A stretch of 31,218 nucleotides of DNA from an uncultured Collinsella sp. (GTDB lineage: Bacteria; Actinomycetota; Coriobacteriia; Coriobacteriales; Coriobacteriaceae): positions 1 through 31,218 of the forward strand of contig CABQAK010000030.1 of NCBI GenBank assembly GCA_902462065.1, given 5' to 3'. Positions within the stretch are counted from its first letter, which is position 1. The number at the start of each line of letters is the position of its first letter. Under the pieces are notes generated by a model. The model was not told where the DNA came from, did not search any database, and saw only the letters and a list, made by a program, of their open reading frames with translations. Positions 23,091 through 30,398 of this stretch are shown here, piece after piece. The position numbers and the translations under genes are program-made.

Positions 23091-24224
23091 TTACAGCAAT
23101 TCAATTTTGCCATCTTTGACCGTCAACCCCATGTTGCCCGAGAGCAGATCGTCCAGGCGCGAGCCCACAAGCTCAAAGCGCCAGCCTTCGCGCAAGGGGC
23201 TCTGCTCGGGATGCTCAATGTAGTCGGCCAGGTCATCGCGCGAGGCAATGACCGAGGTCGCCACTCCCGAGCGTTCGGCAACCAGGCGGATGAGCGCGTA
23301 CATGAGATCCGTCACGCTCTCCAACTCCGGAGAGATCTGGCGATGCCCGCGCACCATGAGCGGCAGGCGATCGTGCGGGCAGCTTGCGCCGCGCTTGATG
23401 GCCATGAGCGCACCGTCCACGTCGCGCTCCCCCAACTGATCGGTACCGCGAATGCTGCGGAACTCCTCAACGCGCACGGGATTGCGTTTAACGAGCGCAA
23501 GCAGCGTGTCGTCGGACATGACCCATTTGCGCGGGATGTTGCGGCGCTCGGCGCGGTCCTCGCGCCAGGCGGCGAGCTCGCGCGCGATACCCAGCTGGTG
23601 ACGACTGCACGAGTTGATGCGTTTGACCTTGCGGAACGCCTCGTGGCGATCGGCGCGATAGTGCGACTCGTCAGCCAGCGGGCGCAGCTCGTCGAGCACC
23701 CAGTCCACGCGGCCCAGCTCGCGCAGGCGGCTCATCATCTCGGTATAGGCCACGATCAGATACTTGACGTCATCGATCGCGTACTCAATCTGCTTATCGG
23801 TCAGCGGGCGACGCGACCAGTCGGTCAGTGACTCGGTCTTGGGCAATGAGACGCCGCAAAACGTCTGCACGAGCGCGCCGTAGGAAATCTGCTGACGCTC
23901 GCCCAAAAAGGCGGCGGCCACCTGCGTGTCAAAAATCGGACGCGGCAGCACGCCTACGGTATGGAGCATGACCTCCATATCCTGCGAGCAGGCGTGGAAG
24001 ACCTTGGTCACGCTCTCGTCGGCCATAAGCTCGGCCAGCGGCGATAGGTCGTCGATTACCAGGGGATCGACCGCTACGCTCTCGGCAGGGGTGGCAATCT
24101 GAACCAAACACAGACGCGGATGGAACGTGCGCTCGCGCAAAAACTCGGTATCGACGGCAATCGCGTCGAACTCACGGGCGCGCTGGCAAAAGTCGAGTAG
24201 AGCCTGATGTGTGGAAATGTACAT
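23091..24224 (-). CDS. rnd: Ribonuclease D
   Basis: 3'-5' exoribonuclease of the DEDD family that trims tRNA and other stable RNA 3' ends. 377 residues: exonuclease motif I AVDTEFLRERTF near residue 22, motif II HACSQDMEVM near 78, motif III YAIDDVKYL near 147, followed by HRDC-type helical repeats (about 200-280 and beyond). I chose the ATG at 24224 because the domain starts there; an in-frame GTG at 24260 would add 12 residues without a clear ribosome binding site. Transcribed divergently from the lipid kinase gene. Confidence 0.9.
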   Translation of the reverse strand: MYISTHQALLDFCQRAREFDAIAVDTEFLRERTFHPRLCLVQIATPAESVAVDPLVIDDLSPLAELMADESVTKVFHACSQDMEVMLHTVGVLPRPIFDTQVAAAFLGERQQISYGALVQTFCGVSLPKTESLTDWSRRPLTDKQIEYAIDDVKYLIVAYTEMMSRLRELGRVDWVLDELRPLADESHYRADRHEAFRKVKRINSCSRHQLGIARELAAWREDRAERRNIPRKWVMSDDTLLALVKRNPVRVEEFRSIRGTDQLGERDVDGALMAIKRGASCPHDRLPLMVRGHRQISPELESVTDLMYALIRLVAERSGVATSVIASRDDLADYIEHPEQSPLREGWRFELVGSRLDDLLSGNMGLTVKDGKIELL

Positions 24225-24288
24225 ATCAACCCATCGAATAAGGTTAGGCCCGAAAAACACGGGTAGGATATCGGCATTGCCTTACAAC

Positions 24289-24294
24289 TATACT
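24289..24294 (+). promoter_or_regulatory. Predicted -10 of the lipid kinase gene
   Basis: TATACT, 28 bp before the ATG at 24323, in the short divergent gap with the RNase D gene. The -35 is not convincing. Confidence 0.35.
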
Positions 24295-24322
24295 CGGTTA
24301 GTCACAGAACGGGAACGTAAGT

Positions 24323-25240
24323 ATGCGCTGCCTTATCATCCACAACCCGGCATCGGGCCCCAGCTCAGATGAAATCTACGCATTCACGCACGCCCTCGCG
24401 CAGGGCGGCGACGAGGTCGTGATGCGTTTTATCGGCGATGGTATGGAACCCGAGGATGCCGTGGCGGACGTGCGCGAATTCGATCGCGTGGTCGTTTCGG
24501 GCGGCGACGGCACCGTCTCCAACGTGCTCGACCAGATGCGCGGGTGCGGTGTCCCCACGCTCGTCTTCCCCTCCGGCACGGCCTGCCTGTTCTTCAACAA
24601 CATTGGCAACGCCCCCGAAGCCGCGGCGCTCGCCAAGGCCTGCCGCGCCGGTCGCACGGTCAAAGTGGACATGGGCGAGCTCTTTTGGCTCGACGAGGAC
24701 GGCAACGAGAAGCGCCACGGCTTTATCATCATCGCCGGCTCGGGCTTCGACGCCGAGATCATGATGAAGGCCGCCCCCACCAAAAACGACATCGGCGAGA
24801 TCGCCTACTTCCTCTCCGCGCTCGCCACGCCCAACCCCACGGTGGCGCACTTTACGATTGAGCACGACGGCATTGTCGAGGAGCTCGACGGCATTTGCTG
24901 CATGGCCGGCAACACCTCGGTCATCCAAAACGACATCAACCTGTTCCCCGACTGCCGCATGAACGATGGCATGGTCGACATTGCGGTCATCGAACCCGTA
25001 AAAACTGTGCAGCTTCTACCGACTGTGATCACCGCCGCACTCGACCCCGCCGGCAAGGTACTCGGGCGCCCGCAGTTCAAGATCATCCAGACCAAGGAAG
25101 CCAAGATCACCTGCACCCCGTCGCTGGGCATGCAGTTCGATGGCGAGATCATCTCCAGCAACTCAGGCGTCTTTGGTGCCCGCGCACTTCCGCAATGCCT
25201 CGACCTCATCGTCGATGAATTCTCACCGCTTGGTAAATAG
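24323..25240 (+). CDS. Diacylglycerol kinase-like lipid kinase
   Basis: 305-residue protein with the DAGK catalytic fold (DgkB/YegS type), phosphorylating a lipid alcohol with ATP at the membrane surface. LIIHNPASG at residue 4, the nucleotide loop VVSGGDGTVSNVLDQM near 57, and FPSGTACLFFNNIGN near 87, where the usual GTAND is GTACL, so the substrate may differ from DgkB. AGSGFDAEIM near 151 and FDGE near 274 complete the fold. GGGAACG precedes the ATG. A 30-residue membrane protein follows 9 bp later in what looks like one operon. Confidence 0.88.
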   Translation: MRCLIIHNPASGPSSDEIYAFTHALAQGGDEVVMRFIGDGMEPEDAVADVREFDRVVVSGGDGTVSNVLDQMRGCGVPTLVFPSGTACLFFNNIGNAPEAAALAKACRAGRTVKVDMGELFWLDEDGNEKRHGFIIIAGSGFDAEIMMKAAPTKNDIGEIAYFLSALATPNPTVAHFTIEHDGIVEELDGICCMAGNTSVIQNDINLFPDCRMNDGMVDIAVIEPVKTVQLLPTVITAALDPAGKVLGRPQFKIIQTKEAKITCTPSLGMQFDGEIISSNSGVFGARALPQCLDLIVDEFSPLGK

Positions 25241-25249
25241 GAGGACCCC

Positions 25250-25342
25250 ATGAACGACAATCCCCTGATCGGCTTTATTGTCATCGTCTTGGCCATGCTC
25301 GTCGGTTACGCCATCAACGTGATTCACCGCCGAAAGAAGTAA
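25250..25342 (+). CDS. Small membrane protein (30 residues)
   Basis: An ORF of 30 codons with AGGAGG spaced 5 bp from its ATG, 9 bp after the lipid kinase stop and directly before a strong terminator. It reads MNDNPLIG, then a single hydrophobic helix (FIVIVLAMLVGYAINVI), then HRRKK, giving a positive-inside single-pass topology. I do not recognise a family. The position suggests a partner or anchor of the lipid kinase, but that is inference. Confidence 0.75.
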   Translation: MNDNPLIGFIVIVLAMLVGYAINVIHRRKK

Positions 25343-25376
25343 TTCCACATTGGTCTGATATTCATCCAATTATCGT

Positions 25377-25425
25377 CTCTCCCGTTGTTTATGCAAATCC
25401 TAAACAGCGGGAGAGTTTTCTTTTT
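25377..25425 (+). terminator. Terminator of the lipid kinase operon
   Basis: A 14-bp stem CTCTCCCGTTGTTT/AAACAGCGGGAGAG (one wobble pair) with an 11-nt loop, followed by TTTTCTTTTT. Confidence 0.95.
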
Positions 25426-25506
25426 GACCGCCGTCTAATGCTTTATTCAGCTACAGTAAATGCAGGGTGCCTTTATTTAACTAAAGCCATAAAATGAGTA
25501 TTATTA

Positions 25507-25574
25507 TCCGTTCATCGTATATTTCTTCACGCTCATCGAGTAAAAGCTGTTGTCGAATGAATACTCTTTACACT
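25507..25574 (+). promoter_or_regulatory. Possible LytTR-like direct repeat and -10 before the C69 dipeptidase
   Basis: TCCGTTCAT (25507-25515) matches the LytTR-type box; CACGCTCAT (25528-25536) is an imperfect second box 21 bp on. The shared part is CCGTTCATCG versus ACGCTCATCG. A weak -10 TACACT (25569-25574) lies 32 bp after the second box, close to the 31 bp seen at arcA. Confidence 0.4.
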
Positions 25575-25650
25575 TCCTTTAGGCTAATAGATGTATTTAT
25601 TAGCTGAAATCCTGCACGGTTCCGCGGGGTTTCAACGGTTGGGAGGGATT

Positions 25651-27453
25651 ATGAGGTTTACTCATCCTGTCAACACGCTCAAAAAGCTCGGCTGCGGCCT
25701 TGCGTTTGGAGCAGCGGCCATCATGGCCATGCCGACTTCGGCACTCGCCTGCACCCAGATCTACATGGGCAGCAAGCTCACGGCAGACGGCAACACGTAC
25801 TACGGCCGTTCCGAGGACTTCGGTCCGCGCTATGTCAAGCACTTTGGCATTGAGCCCGCACACAAGGACGGCAACGAGTACACCTCGGTCGAGTCCGGTT
25901 TTGAGTACAAGTCCAAGGGCGCAACCTACCGCTACACCTTCGTTCGCGACAACCCCTCACAGTGGGAAGATCGCTACGACGCATATTCCGAGGCAGGCAT
26001 CAACGAGAAGGGCGTCTCCTGCTCTGCCACGTTGAGCACCTCCTATAACGAGAAGGCCGAAGAGGCCGACCCCATCACCGAGGAGACTGGCATTGGCGAG
26101 TACAGCTATGCCAGCGTCATCCTGGGCGAGAGTGCCACGGCCCGCGAGGGCGTCGAGCTCATCGGCAGCCTGATTGACGAGCAGGGCGTCTGCTCCAACG
26201 ACCAGATCATCATCGCCGACAGCACCGAGACCTGGCTGTTCGCCGCGCTTTCCGGCCATCAGTGGATTGCCATGAAGCTCGCCGATGATATCGCCTCGCT
26301 CAACCCCAACATCGGCAACCTCACCTATAACGTCGACCTCGATGACACCGAGAACTGTCTCCATTCCGAGGGCATTGAGTCCATGCCTAAGGAGAAGGGC
26401 TTTGCCGAGTACACCGACGGCAAGTTCGACGTCGCCAAGACCTACGGCGAGGAGATCAGCGAGGCTGGTATGCACCAGTGGTCGCGCTATATCCAGGGTC
26501 GCGATTACTTCATGGCTCCGCTTGCCGAGGGCACCGACTACGAGATCGTCAAGGACGAGCGCGAAGACGCTCGCGCGACGACCGGCGCCCTGGTCCACGA
26601 GATGCAGCCGCTGTTCTTCCAGCCCGGCAAGTCCGACTGGAACACCTTTGAGATGATTCGTTCCTTCGCCGCTCGCGGCGAGAATGTCGCCGGCCTCAAC
26701 GCCAACACCGACGGCGCCTATGCCATCGGCTCCAACCGCAACACCGAGATCCACACCTTCCAGATCCGTCACGGCATGGATCCCGAGATCGCGACCATTC
26801 AGTGGGAGATGCTCTCCAACGCCGAGTTCTCCGTCGCCATCCCTCTCTACTCCGCACTGCTCACCGAGGTCAGCCCCTACTTCAGCGATCAGGATGTCTC
26901 CTTCGATCACTGCGAAGAGGAAGACGTCGTGAACAACGAGGAGCCCAAGAACTCCATCAACTACGTCCTCATGGACATCAACACGCTCGCCTATGAGAAC
27001 CGCGACCACTGCGCCACCGGCGTCCGCGCCTATCTCGATGCCCTGCAGAAGGAACTCATCGAGCAGAACCTGACCGTCGACGAGGCCATGCAGGCCGAAG
27101 AAGGCACCGAAGCCCGCACCGCCCTGGCCAACAAGGCCGGCAAGGCTGCAACCAAGAACACCTATGTTAAGTGCAAGGCCATGCTCGAGGAGATGCGCGA
27201 CTACCTCAAGGAGGGCGATTTCTCCGAGGAGTTCGTCCCGAGCGACTACGATGCTGACAACGACTGCCTGGTCGAGTCCATCACCTACGCCGACGAGGCC
27301 CTTTCCGATGAGGACGTGGCCGAGCCCGAGGCCGAAGAGGAAGAGGTCACCGAGGAGAAGTCCGAGGGCAACAACATGGCCGCCATGGCCGTTGGCGCCG
27401 TCGTCATCATCGGTGTCTGCGCCTACGTGATCTATCGTCGCAAGAAGGCCTAA
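25651..27453 (+). CDS. Secreted, membrane-anchored C69 family dipeptidase
   Basis: 600-residue peptidase of family C69 (PepD-type Ntn hydrolase), releasing amino acids from dipeptides. A signal peptide with basic NTLKKL and a hydrophobic core ends ...PTSALA, so cleavage leaves Cys34 (CTQIYMG), the nucleophile, at the new N-terminus. DGNTYYGRSEDFG follows, as in the family. The C-terminus has an acidic Glu-rich linker (about 555-575), a hydrophobic helix (AAMAVGAVVIIGVCAYVIY) and RRKKA, so the enzyme should sit outside the membrane, anchored at its tail. The ATG at 25651 follows GGGAGGG; an upstream ATG at 25591 would spoil the signal peptide. Confidence 0.92.
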   Translation: MRFTHPVNTLKKLGCGLAFGAAAIMAMPTSALACTQIYMGSKLTADGNTYYGRSEDFGPRYVKHFGIEPAHKDGNEYTSVESGFEYKSKGATYRYTFVRDNPSQWEDRYDAYSEAGINEKGVSCSATLSTSYNEKAEEADPITEETGIGEYSYASVILGESATAREGVELIGSLIDEQGVCSNDQIIIADSTETWLFAALSGHQWIAMKLADDIASLNPNIGNLTYNVDLDDTENCLHSEGIESMPKEKGFAEYTDGKFDVAKTYGEEISEAGMHQWSRYIQGRDYFMAPLAEGTDYEIVKDEREDARATTGALVHEMQPLFFQPGKSDWNTFEMIRSFAARGENVAGLNANTDGAYAIGSNRNTEIHTFQIRHGMDPEIATIQWEMLSNAEFSVAIPLYSALLTEVSPYFSDQDVSFDHCEEEDVVNNEEPKNSINYVLMDINTLAYENRDHCATGVRAYLDALQKELIEQNLTVDEAMQAEEGTEARTALANKAGKAATKNTYVKCKAMLEEMRDYLKEGDFSEEFVPSDYDADNDCLVESITYADEALSDEDVAEPEAEEEEVTEEKSEGNNMAAMAVGAVVIIGVCAYVIYRRKKA

Positions 27454-27472
27454 GGCCCTCATGTCCTAGCTG

Positions 27473-27506
27473 AGCGGGCAAGGCAGCAATGGCAGGCTCG
27501 CCCGCT
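27473..27506 (+). terminator. Candidate terminator of the dipeptidase gene
   Basis: AGCGGGC (27473-27479) pairs with GCCCGCT (27500-27506) around a 20-nt GC-rich loop that can pair further (GGC/GCC). A short TTTT follows only after 13 bp. Confidence 0.55.
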
Positions 27507-27540
27507 TAACCCGCCTTTTGACCGACGGGAAACCCGCCTG

Positions 27541-27589
27541 AAATCTTTTCAAAAAAGATTTCCCCGCACACACTTTGCTGTGCTATAGT
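27541..27589 (+). promoter_or_regulatory. Promoter of the tryptophan transporter operon, with palindrome
   Basis: A -10 TATAGT (27584-27589) lies 59 bp before the leader peptide start. A perfect palindrome AAATCTTTT-CAA-AAAAGATTT (27541-27561) ends at the -35 position, where no good -35 is visible. It may bind a regulator or be an upstream AT element. Confidence 0.5.
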
Positions 27590-27647
27590 GCAGCGCAACA
27601 GCAACTAGGTGCGACCGTACCATGGCATCACGAAAGGAGCCACCGAC

Positions 27648-27716
27648 ATGAAGAACGCGATGAAGTCTCTCAACAACTGGTGGTGGCGTGATGCGAATAC
27701 GATCGGTCGACGGTGA
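27648..27716 (+). CDS. Tryptophan leader peptide (attenuator control)
   Basis: A 22-codon ORF with AAAGGAG 8 bp before its ATG. Codons 11-13 are three consecutive Trp codons (NNWWWRD) and the product ends TIGRR. It is followed by an intrinsic terminator and then by a TrpP-like transporter gene. This is the classical layout of ribosome-mediated attenuation: stalling on Trp codons when charged tRNA-Trp is scarce changes the leader fold and lets transcription proceed. The peptide itself probably has no other job. Confidence 0.88.
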   Translation: MKNAMKSLNNWWWRDANTIGRR

Positions 27717-27783
27717 GTCCCTCACGCCTGTTTTTGCGCTCTAGGTGATTGGAAGGCCTCCGGTTTCGACCGGGGGCCTTTTT
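27685..27783 (+). promoter_or_regulatory. Trp attenuator: 1:2 stem and intrinsic terminator
   Basis: GGCGTGA (27685-27691), which includes the last Trp codon, pairs with TCACGCC (27722-27728). The terminator is a 12-bp stem AAGGCCTCCGGT-TTCG-ACCGGGGGCCTT (27753-27780) followed by TTTTT. Candidate antiterminator partners are AGGTGA near 27743 with the TCACGCCT strand, or CGGTCGA (27704-27710) with TCGACCG (27766-27772); I cannot decide between them without folding. Confidence 0.8.
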
Positions 27784-27860
27784 CTATCTCGAGCCCGATC
27801 GCATTCGCATCACGCGCCTCCGCTTTTCTCTTGCACTCCCATTCCGAAAGGATTTTCACC

Positions 27861-28433
27861 ATGTCTCAGAACACCACCGCCACCCAGCCCCGCACCGTCC
27901 AGACCGCCGACCGTGGCAAACTCGATGTCCGCGCCCTCGTCCTGCTTGCCATCCTGCTCGCCGCCGGCTTCATCCTCAACTTCACCGTCGGCAAGGCCAT
28001 CTCAGGCATCTCGGGCGGCATGATCAGCCCCGAGTTCATCATCTCGGCCTTCTGCCTCACCATCCTGGTCGTTCGCCCCAACATCGGCCAGGCGCTCGTC
28101 ATTGGCCTCATCTCGGCTGCCGTGATCCAGATCACCACCACTTCGCCGTTCGTTGATTTTGCCGCCGAGGGCATCGCCGCCATGCTCATGGCCGGCATCG
28201 TCAATGCCGCCGGCAAGAACGGTCAGGTCAAGCCCGCGATCGCCATTGTCGCAACCTTCCTGACCACCTTTGTCTCCGGCGTCATCTTCATGGTCATCAA
28301 GATGGCCATGCTCGGCGTGGTCGGCGAGCTCGCCGCCGCTATGCTGCCCGTCGTCGCCATGACCGCCGTCTTTAACGCCATTCTGGTCGGCGCCCTCTAC
28401 TTGCCCATCCAGAAGGCCCTTAGGCTCAACTAA
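27861..28433 (+). CDS. ECF transporter S component, TrpP-like (tryptophan)
   Basis: 190-residue substrate-binding membrane subunit of an energy-coupling factor transporter, with about five to six hydrophobic helices. Pattern and spacing (ISPEFIISAFCLTILVVRP, TTFVSGVIFMVIKM, VFNAILVGALYLPI) resemble the TrpP family. A polar tail of about 20 residues precedes the first helix (VRALVLLAILLAAGFIL). The start ATG at 27861 follows GAAAGGATTTTCACC; the longer in-frame ATG at 27831 lies upstream of that site. The Trp leader peptide and attenuator directly upstream give independent support for tryptophan as substrate. ATPase and T component genes follow. Confidence 0.88.
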   Translation: MSQNTTATQPRTVQTADRGKLDVRALVLLAILLAAGFILNFTVGKAISGISGGMISPEFIISAFCLTILVVRPNIGQALVIGLISAAVIQITTTSPFVDFAAEGIAAMLMAGIVNAAGKNGQVKPAIAIVATFLTTFVSGVIFMVIKMAMLGVVGELAAAMLPVVAMTAVFNAILVGALYLPIQKALRLN

Positions 28434-28439
28434 CCCGTT

Positions 28440-28540
28440 CGGCTTTACGAGCCACCCCATCTTGGCGTTCATTCGTCGCTCGCGTGCCCAAGTACGCTTC
28501 GTTCCTCTTTCGCGCCAACCTGGGGCCCCTCGTAAAGCCG
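28440..28540 (+). repeat. Large hairpin element 4 (imperfect 28-bp arms)
   Basis: Arms 28440-28467 and 28513-28540 pair at 23 of 28 positions, with 12 perfect outer pairs (CGGCTTTACGAG). The 45-nt core contains GCTCGCGTGCCCAAGTACGC. It starts 7 bp after the S-component stop. It looks like a smaller, decayed version of the layout of elements 1-3. Confidence 0.65.
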
Positions 28541-28559
28541 TCTCCGTGCTTCACCACCA

Positions 28560-28625
28560 AAGACCGTCCCAAACAACGAGCTTTTTTGGGACGGTCTTAA
28601 ACAACTGGTCATTTAAGACTGTCCC
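28560..28625 (+). repeat. Overlapping palindromes with mutually exclusive hairpins
   Basis: AAGACCGTCCCAAA (28560-28573) pairs with 28585-28598 over 14 bp. Bases 28588-28601 can instead pair with TTTAAGACTGTCCC (28612-28625), 14 bp with one G-U pair. Both use 28588-28598, so only one hairpin can form. The second ends 12 bp before the ribosome binding site of the ATPase gene. It may be a dispersed palindromic repeat. Confidence 0.7.
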
Positions 28626-28646
28626 CAATGACTATGAAAGGTATCC

Positions 28647-30398
28647 ATGGAAACGATCATCAACGTCGACGATGTCTCGTTCTCCTATGGCACGCAGACC
28701 GAGCAGGCGCTCAGCCACATCTCGCTCAGCGTGAACAAGGGAGATTTCATCGGCATCATCGGGCCCTCGGGTGCCGGCAAGTCCACGCTTACCGCCTGCC
28801 TGTCGGGTGCCGTGCCCCACCACTACACCGGCACGTTCTTTGGGTCCGTCATGGTTGACGGCCACGACACCTGCGAGGTCTCGCTCACCGACGTGTCGCA
28901 AATCGTCGGCAGTGTGCTGCAGGATATCGACACGCAGATGGTCGCTTCGGTCGTCGAGGACGAGATGCTCTTTGGCCTCGAGAACTTTGGCGTTCCCCAC
29001 GACCAGATCGAGCAGCGCGTGAGCGAAACGCTCGAGACCGTCGGCATCAGCGACCTGCGCGACCGCGAGATCGCCACCCTCTCGGGCGGACAGAAGCAAA
29101 AAGTGGCCATCGCCGCCATTCTCGCCATGCGTCCGCGCGTCTTGGTTCTCGACGAGCCCACCGCGGCACTCGACCCCGCCAGCTCCACGCTGGTTTTCGA
29201 GACCCTGCGTGAGGCCAACCGTGCACTCGGCATCACCATCGTCGTCGTTGAGCAAAAGGTCGCCCTGCTTTCGGAGTACTGCAACCGCGTGCTCGTGCTC
29301 AACCATGGCGAAATCGCGCTGCAGGGCGAGCCACACGAGGTCTTCGCGCATACCGACGAGCTCCGTGCCATCGGCGTCGACTGCCCTCGCGTCACGCGCA
29401 TCTTCAATAGCCTCGAGGCCGATGGCCTGGTAAGCGGTACCCCTTGCTTGGATGTCGATGAGGCCGAGCGCCTGATTTCGGGCATCGTCGACCCCGCACA
29501 CGCGGCCATCGAAGCCCAGACGCCCACCGGTTCCCCGCATGCACCGTCGCTGCGTCCGCATGCCAAGGACGCCGAACCCGTACTCACCTTCGACCATGTC
29601 GAGTTTGCCTATCCCAATGGCGGCGCCGCCGTCCACGACCTCAACCTGACCCTCTATCCCGGCGAGCTCGTGGGCATCGTCGGCCAGAACGGTGCCGGCA
29701 AGACCACGCTCACCAAGCTGCTCACAGGCCTGCTTAAGCCCGCCTCGGGCAGCGTGCGCGTCACGGGACTGGATACCGCAGCCGTTCCCACGAGCCGCAT
29801 CGCCCGCGAAGTCGCAACCCTCTTCCAAAACCCCGACCGCCAGATCTGCAAGGACACCGTACTCGACGAGGTGGCTTTTGGCCTGGAGCTTGCCGGCATC
29901 GACCGTGCCGAGGCACTGCGTCGCGCCCAGCTCGTCATCGACCGCTTTGGCCTGCCTGCCGATGAGGCGCCTTTCTCGCTTTCGCGCGGTCAGCGCCAGA
30001 TGGTGGCACTCGCCTCTGTCGTGGTCGTAGAGCCCAAGATCGTCGTGCTCGACGAGCCCACGAGCGGCCTTGATTACCGCGAGTGCATGACCGTCATGGA
30101 AACGGTGCGCACCATGGCCGAGCGTGGTTGCGCCGTTATCATGGTCTGCCACGATATGGAAGTCGTCTCGGATTTTGCCGAGCGCATCGTGGTGATGGCC
30201 GACGGTCGCATCCTCGACCGCGGCCGCACGCACGAGCTATTCTCGAACATCGATCTCATGCGGCGTGCCTACGTGGAGCCTCCCCAGGTTATTGAACTCT
30301 CGCGCCGTCTGGCATCTTCCGTCTCGCCCGCTTTTGCGCAGGTGAGCGAGGTCACCGATGTCGTTCGAATTACCAAGGAGATGGTCCACCGTGGTTAA
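28647..30398 (+). CDS. ECF transporter ATPase, two ATPase domains fused
   Basis: 583-residue protein with two ABC ATPase domains, doing the work of the EcfA1/EcfA2 pair that powers the transporter from the cytoplasmic side. Domain 1 (about 3-240): Walker A GPSGAGKST at 39-47, signature LSGGQKQK, Walker B VLVLDEPTAALDP. Domain 2 (about 310-545): Walker A GQNGAGKTT, signature LSRGQRQM (second Gly replaced by Arg), Walker B IVVLDEPTSGLDY. The linker between them is Pro/His-rich. AAAGG lies 5 bp before the ATG. The T-component gene overlaps its end by 8 bases. Confidence 0.93.
   Translation: METIINVDDVSFSYGTQTEQALSHISLSVNKGDFIGIIGPSGAGKSTLTACLSGAVPHHYTGTFFGSVMVDGHDTCEVSLTDVSQIVGSVLQDIDTQMVASVVEDEMLFGLENFGVPHDQIEQRVSETLETVGISDLRDREIATLSGGQKQKVAIAAILAMRPRVLVLDEPTAALDPASSTLVFETLREANRALGITIVVVEQKVALLSEYCNRVLVLNHGEIALQGEPHEVFAHTDELRAIGVDCPRVTRIFNSLEADGLVSGTPCLDVDEAERLISGIVDPAHAAIEAQTPTGSPHAPSLRPHAKDAEPVLTFDHVEFAYPNGGAAVHDLNLTLYPGELVGIVGQNGAGKTTLTKLLTGLLKPASGSVRVTGLDTAAVPTSRIAREVATLFQNPDRQICKDTVLDEVAFGLELAGIDRAEALRRAQLVIDRFGLPADEAPFSLSRGQRQMVALASVVVVEPKIVVLDEPTSGLDYRECMTVMETVRTMAERGCAVIMVCHDMEVVSDFAERIVVMADGRILDRGRTHELFSNIDLMRRAYVEPPQVIELSRRLASSVSPAFAQVSEVTDVVRITKEMVHRG

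Noticed and set aside
25957..27462. 501-residue minus-strand frame opposite the C69 dipeptidase
   Set aside because: Low-complexity antisense product without recognisable domains; the dipeptidase has a signal peptide, nucleophile and anchor.
28632..30233. 533-residue minus-strand frame opposite the ECF ATPase
   Set aside because: Antisense shadow; the plus strand carries two complete ABC ATPase motif sets.
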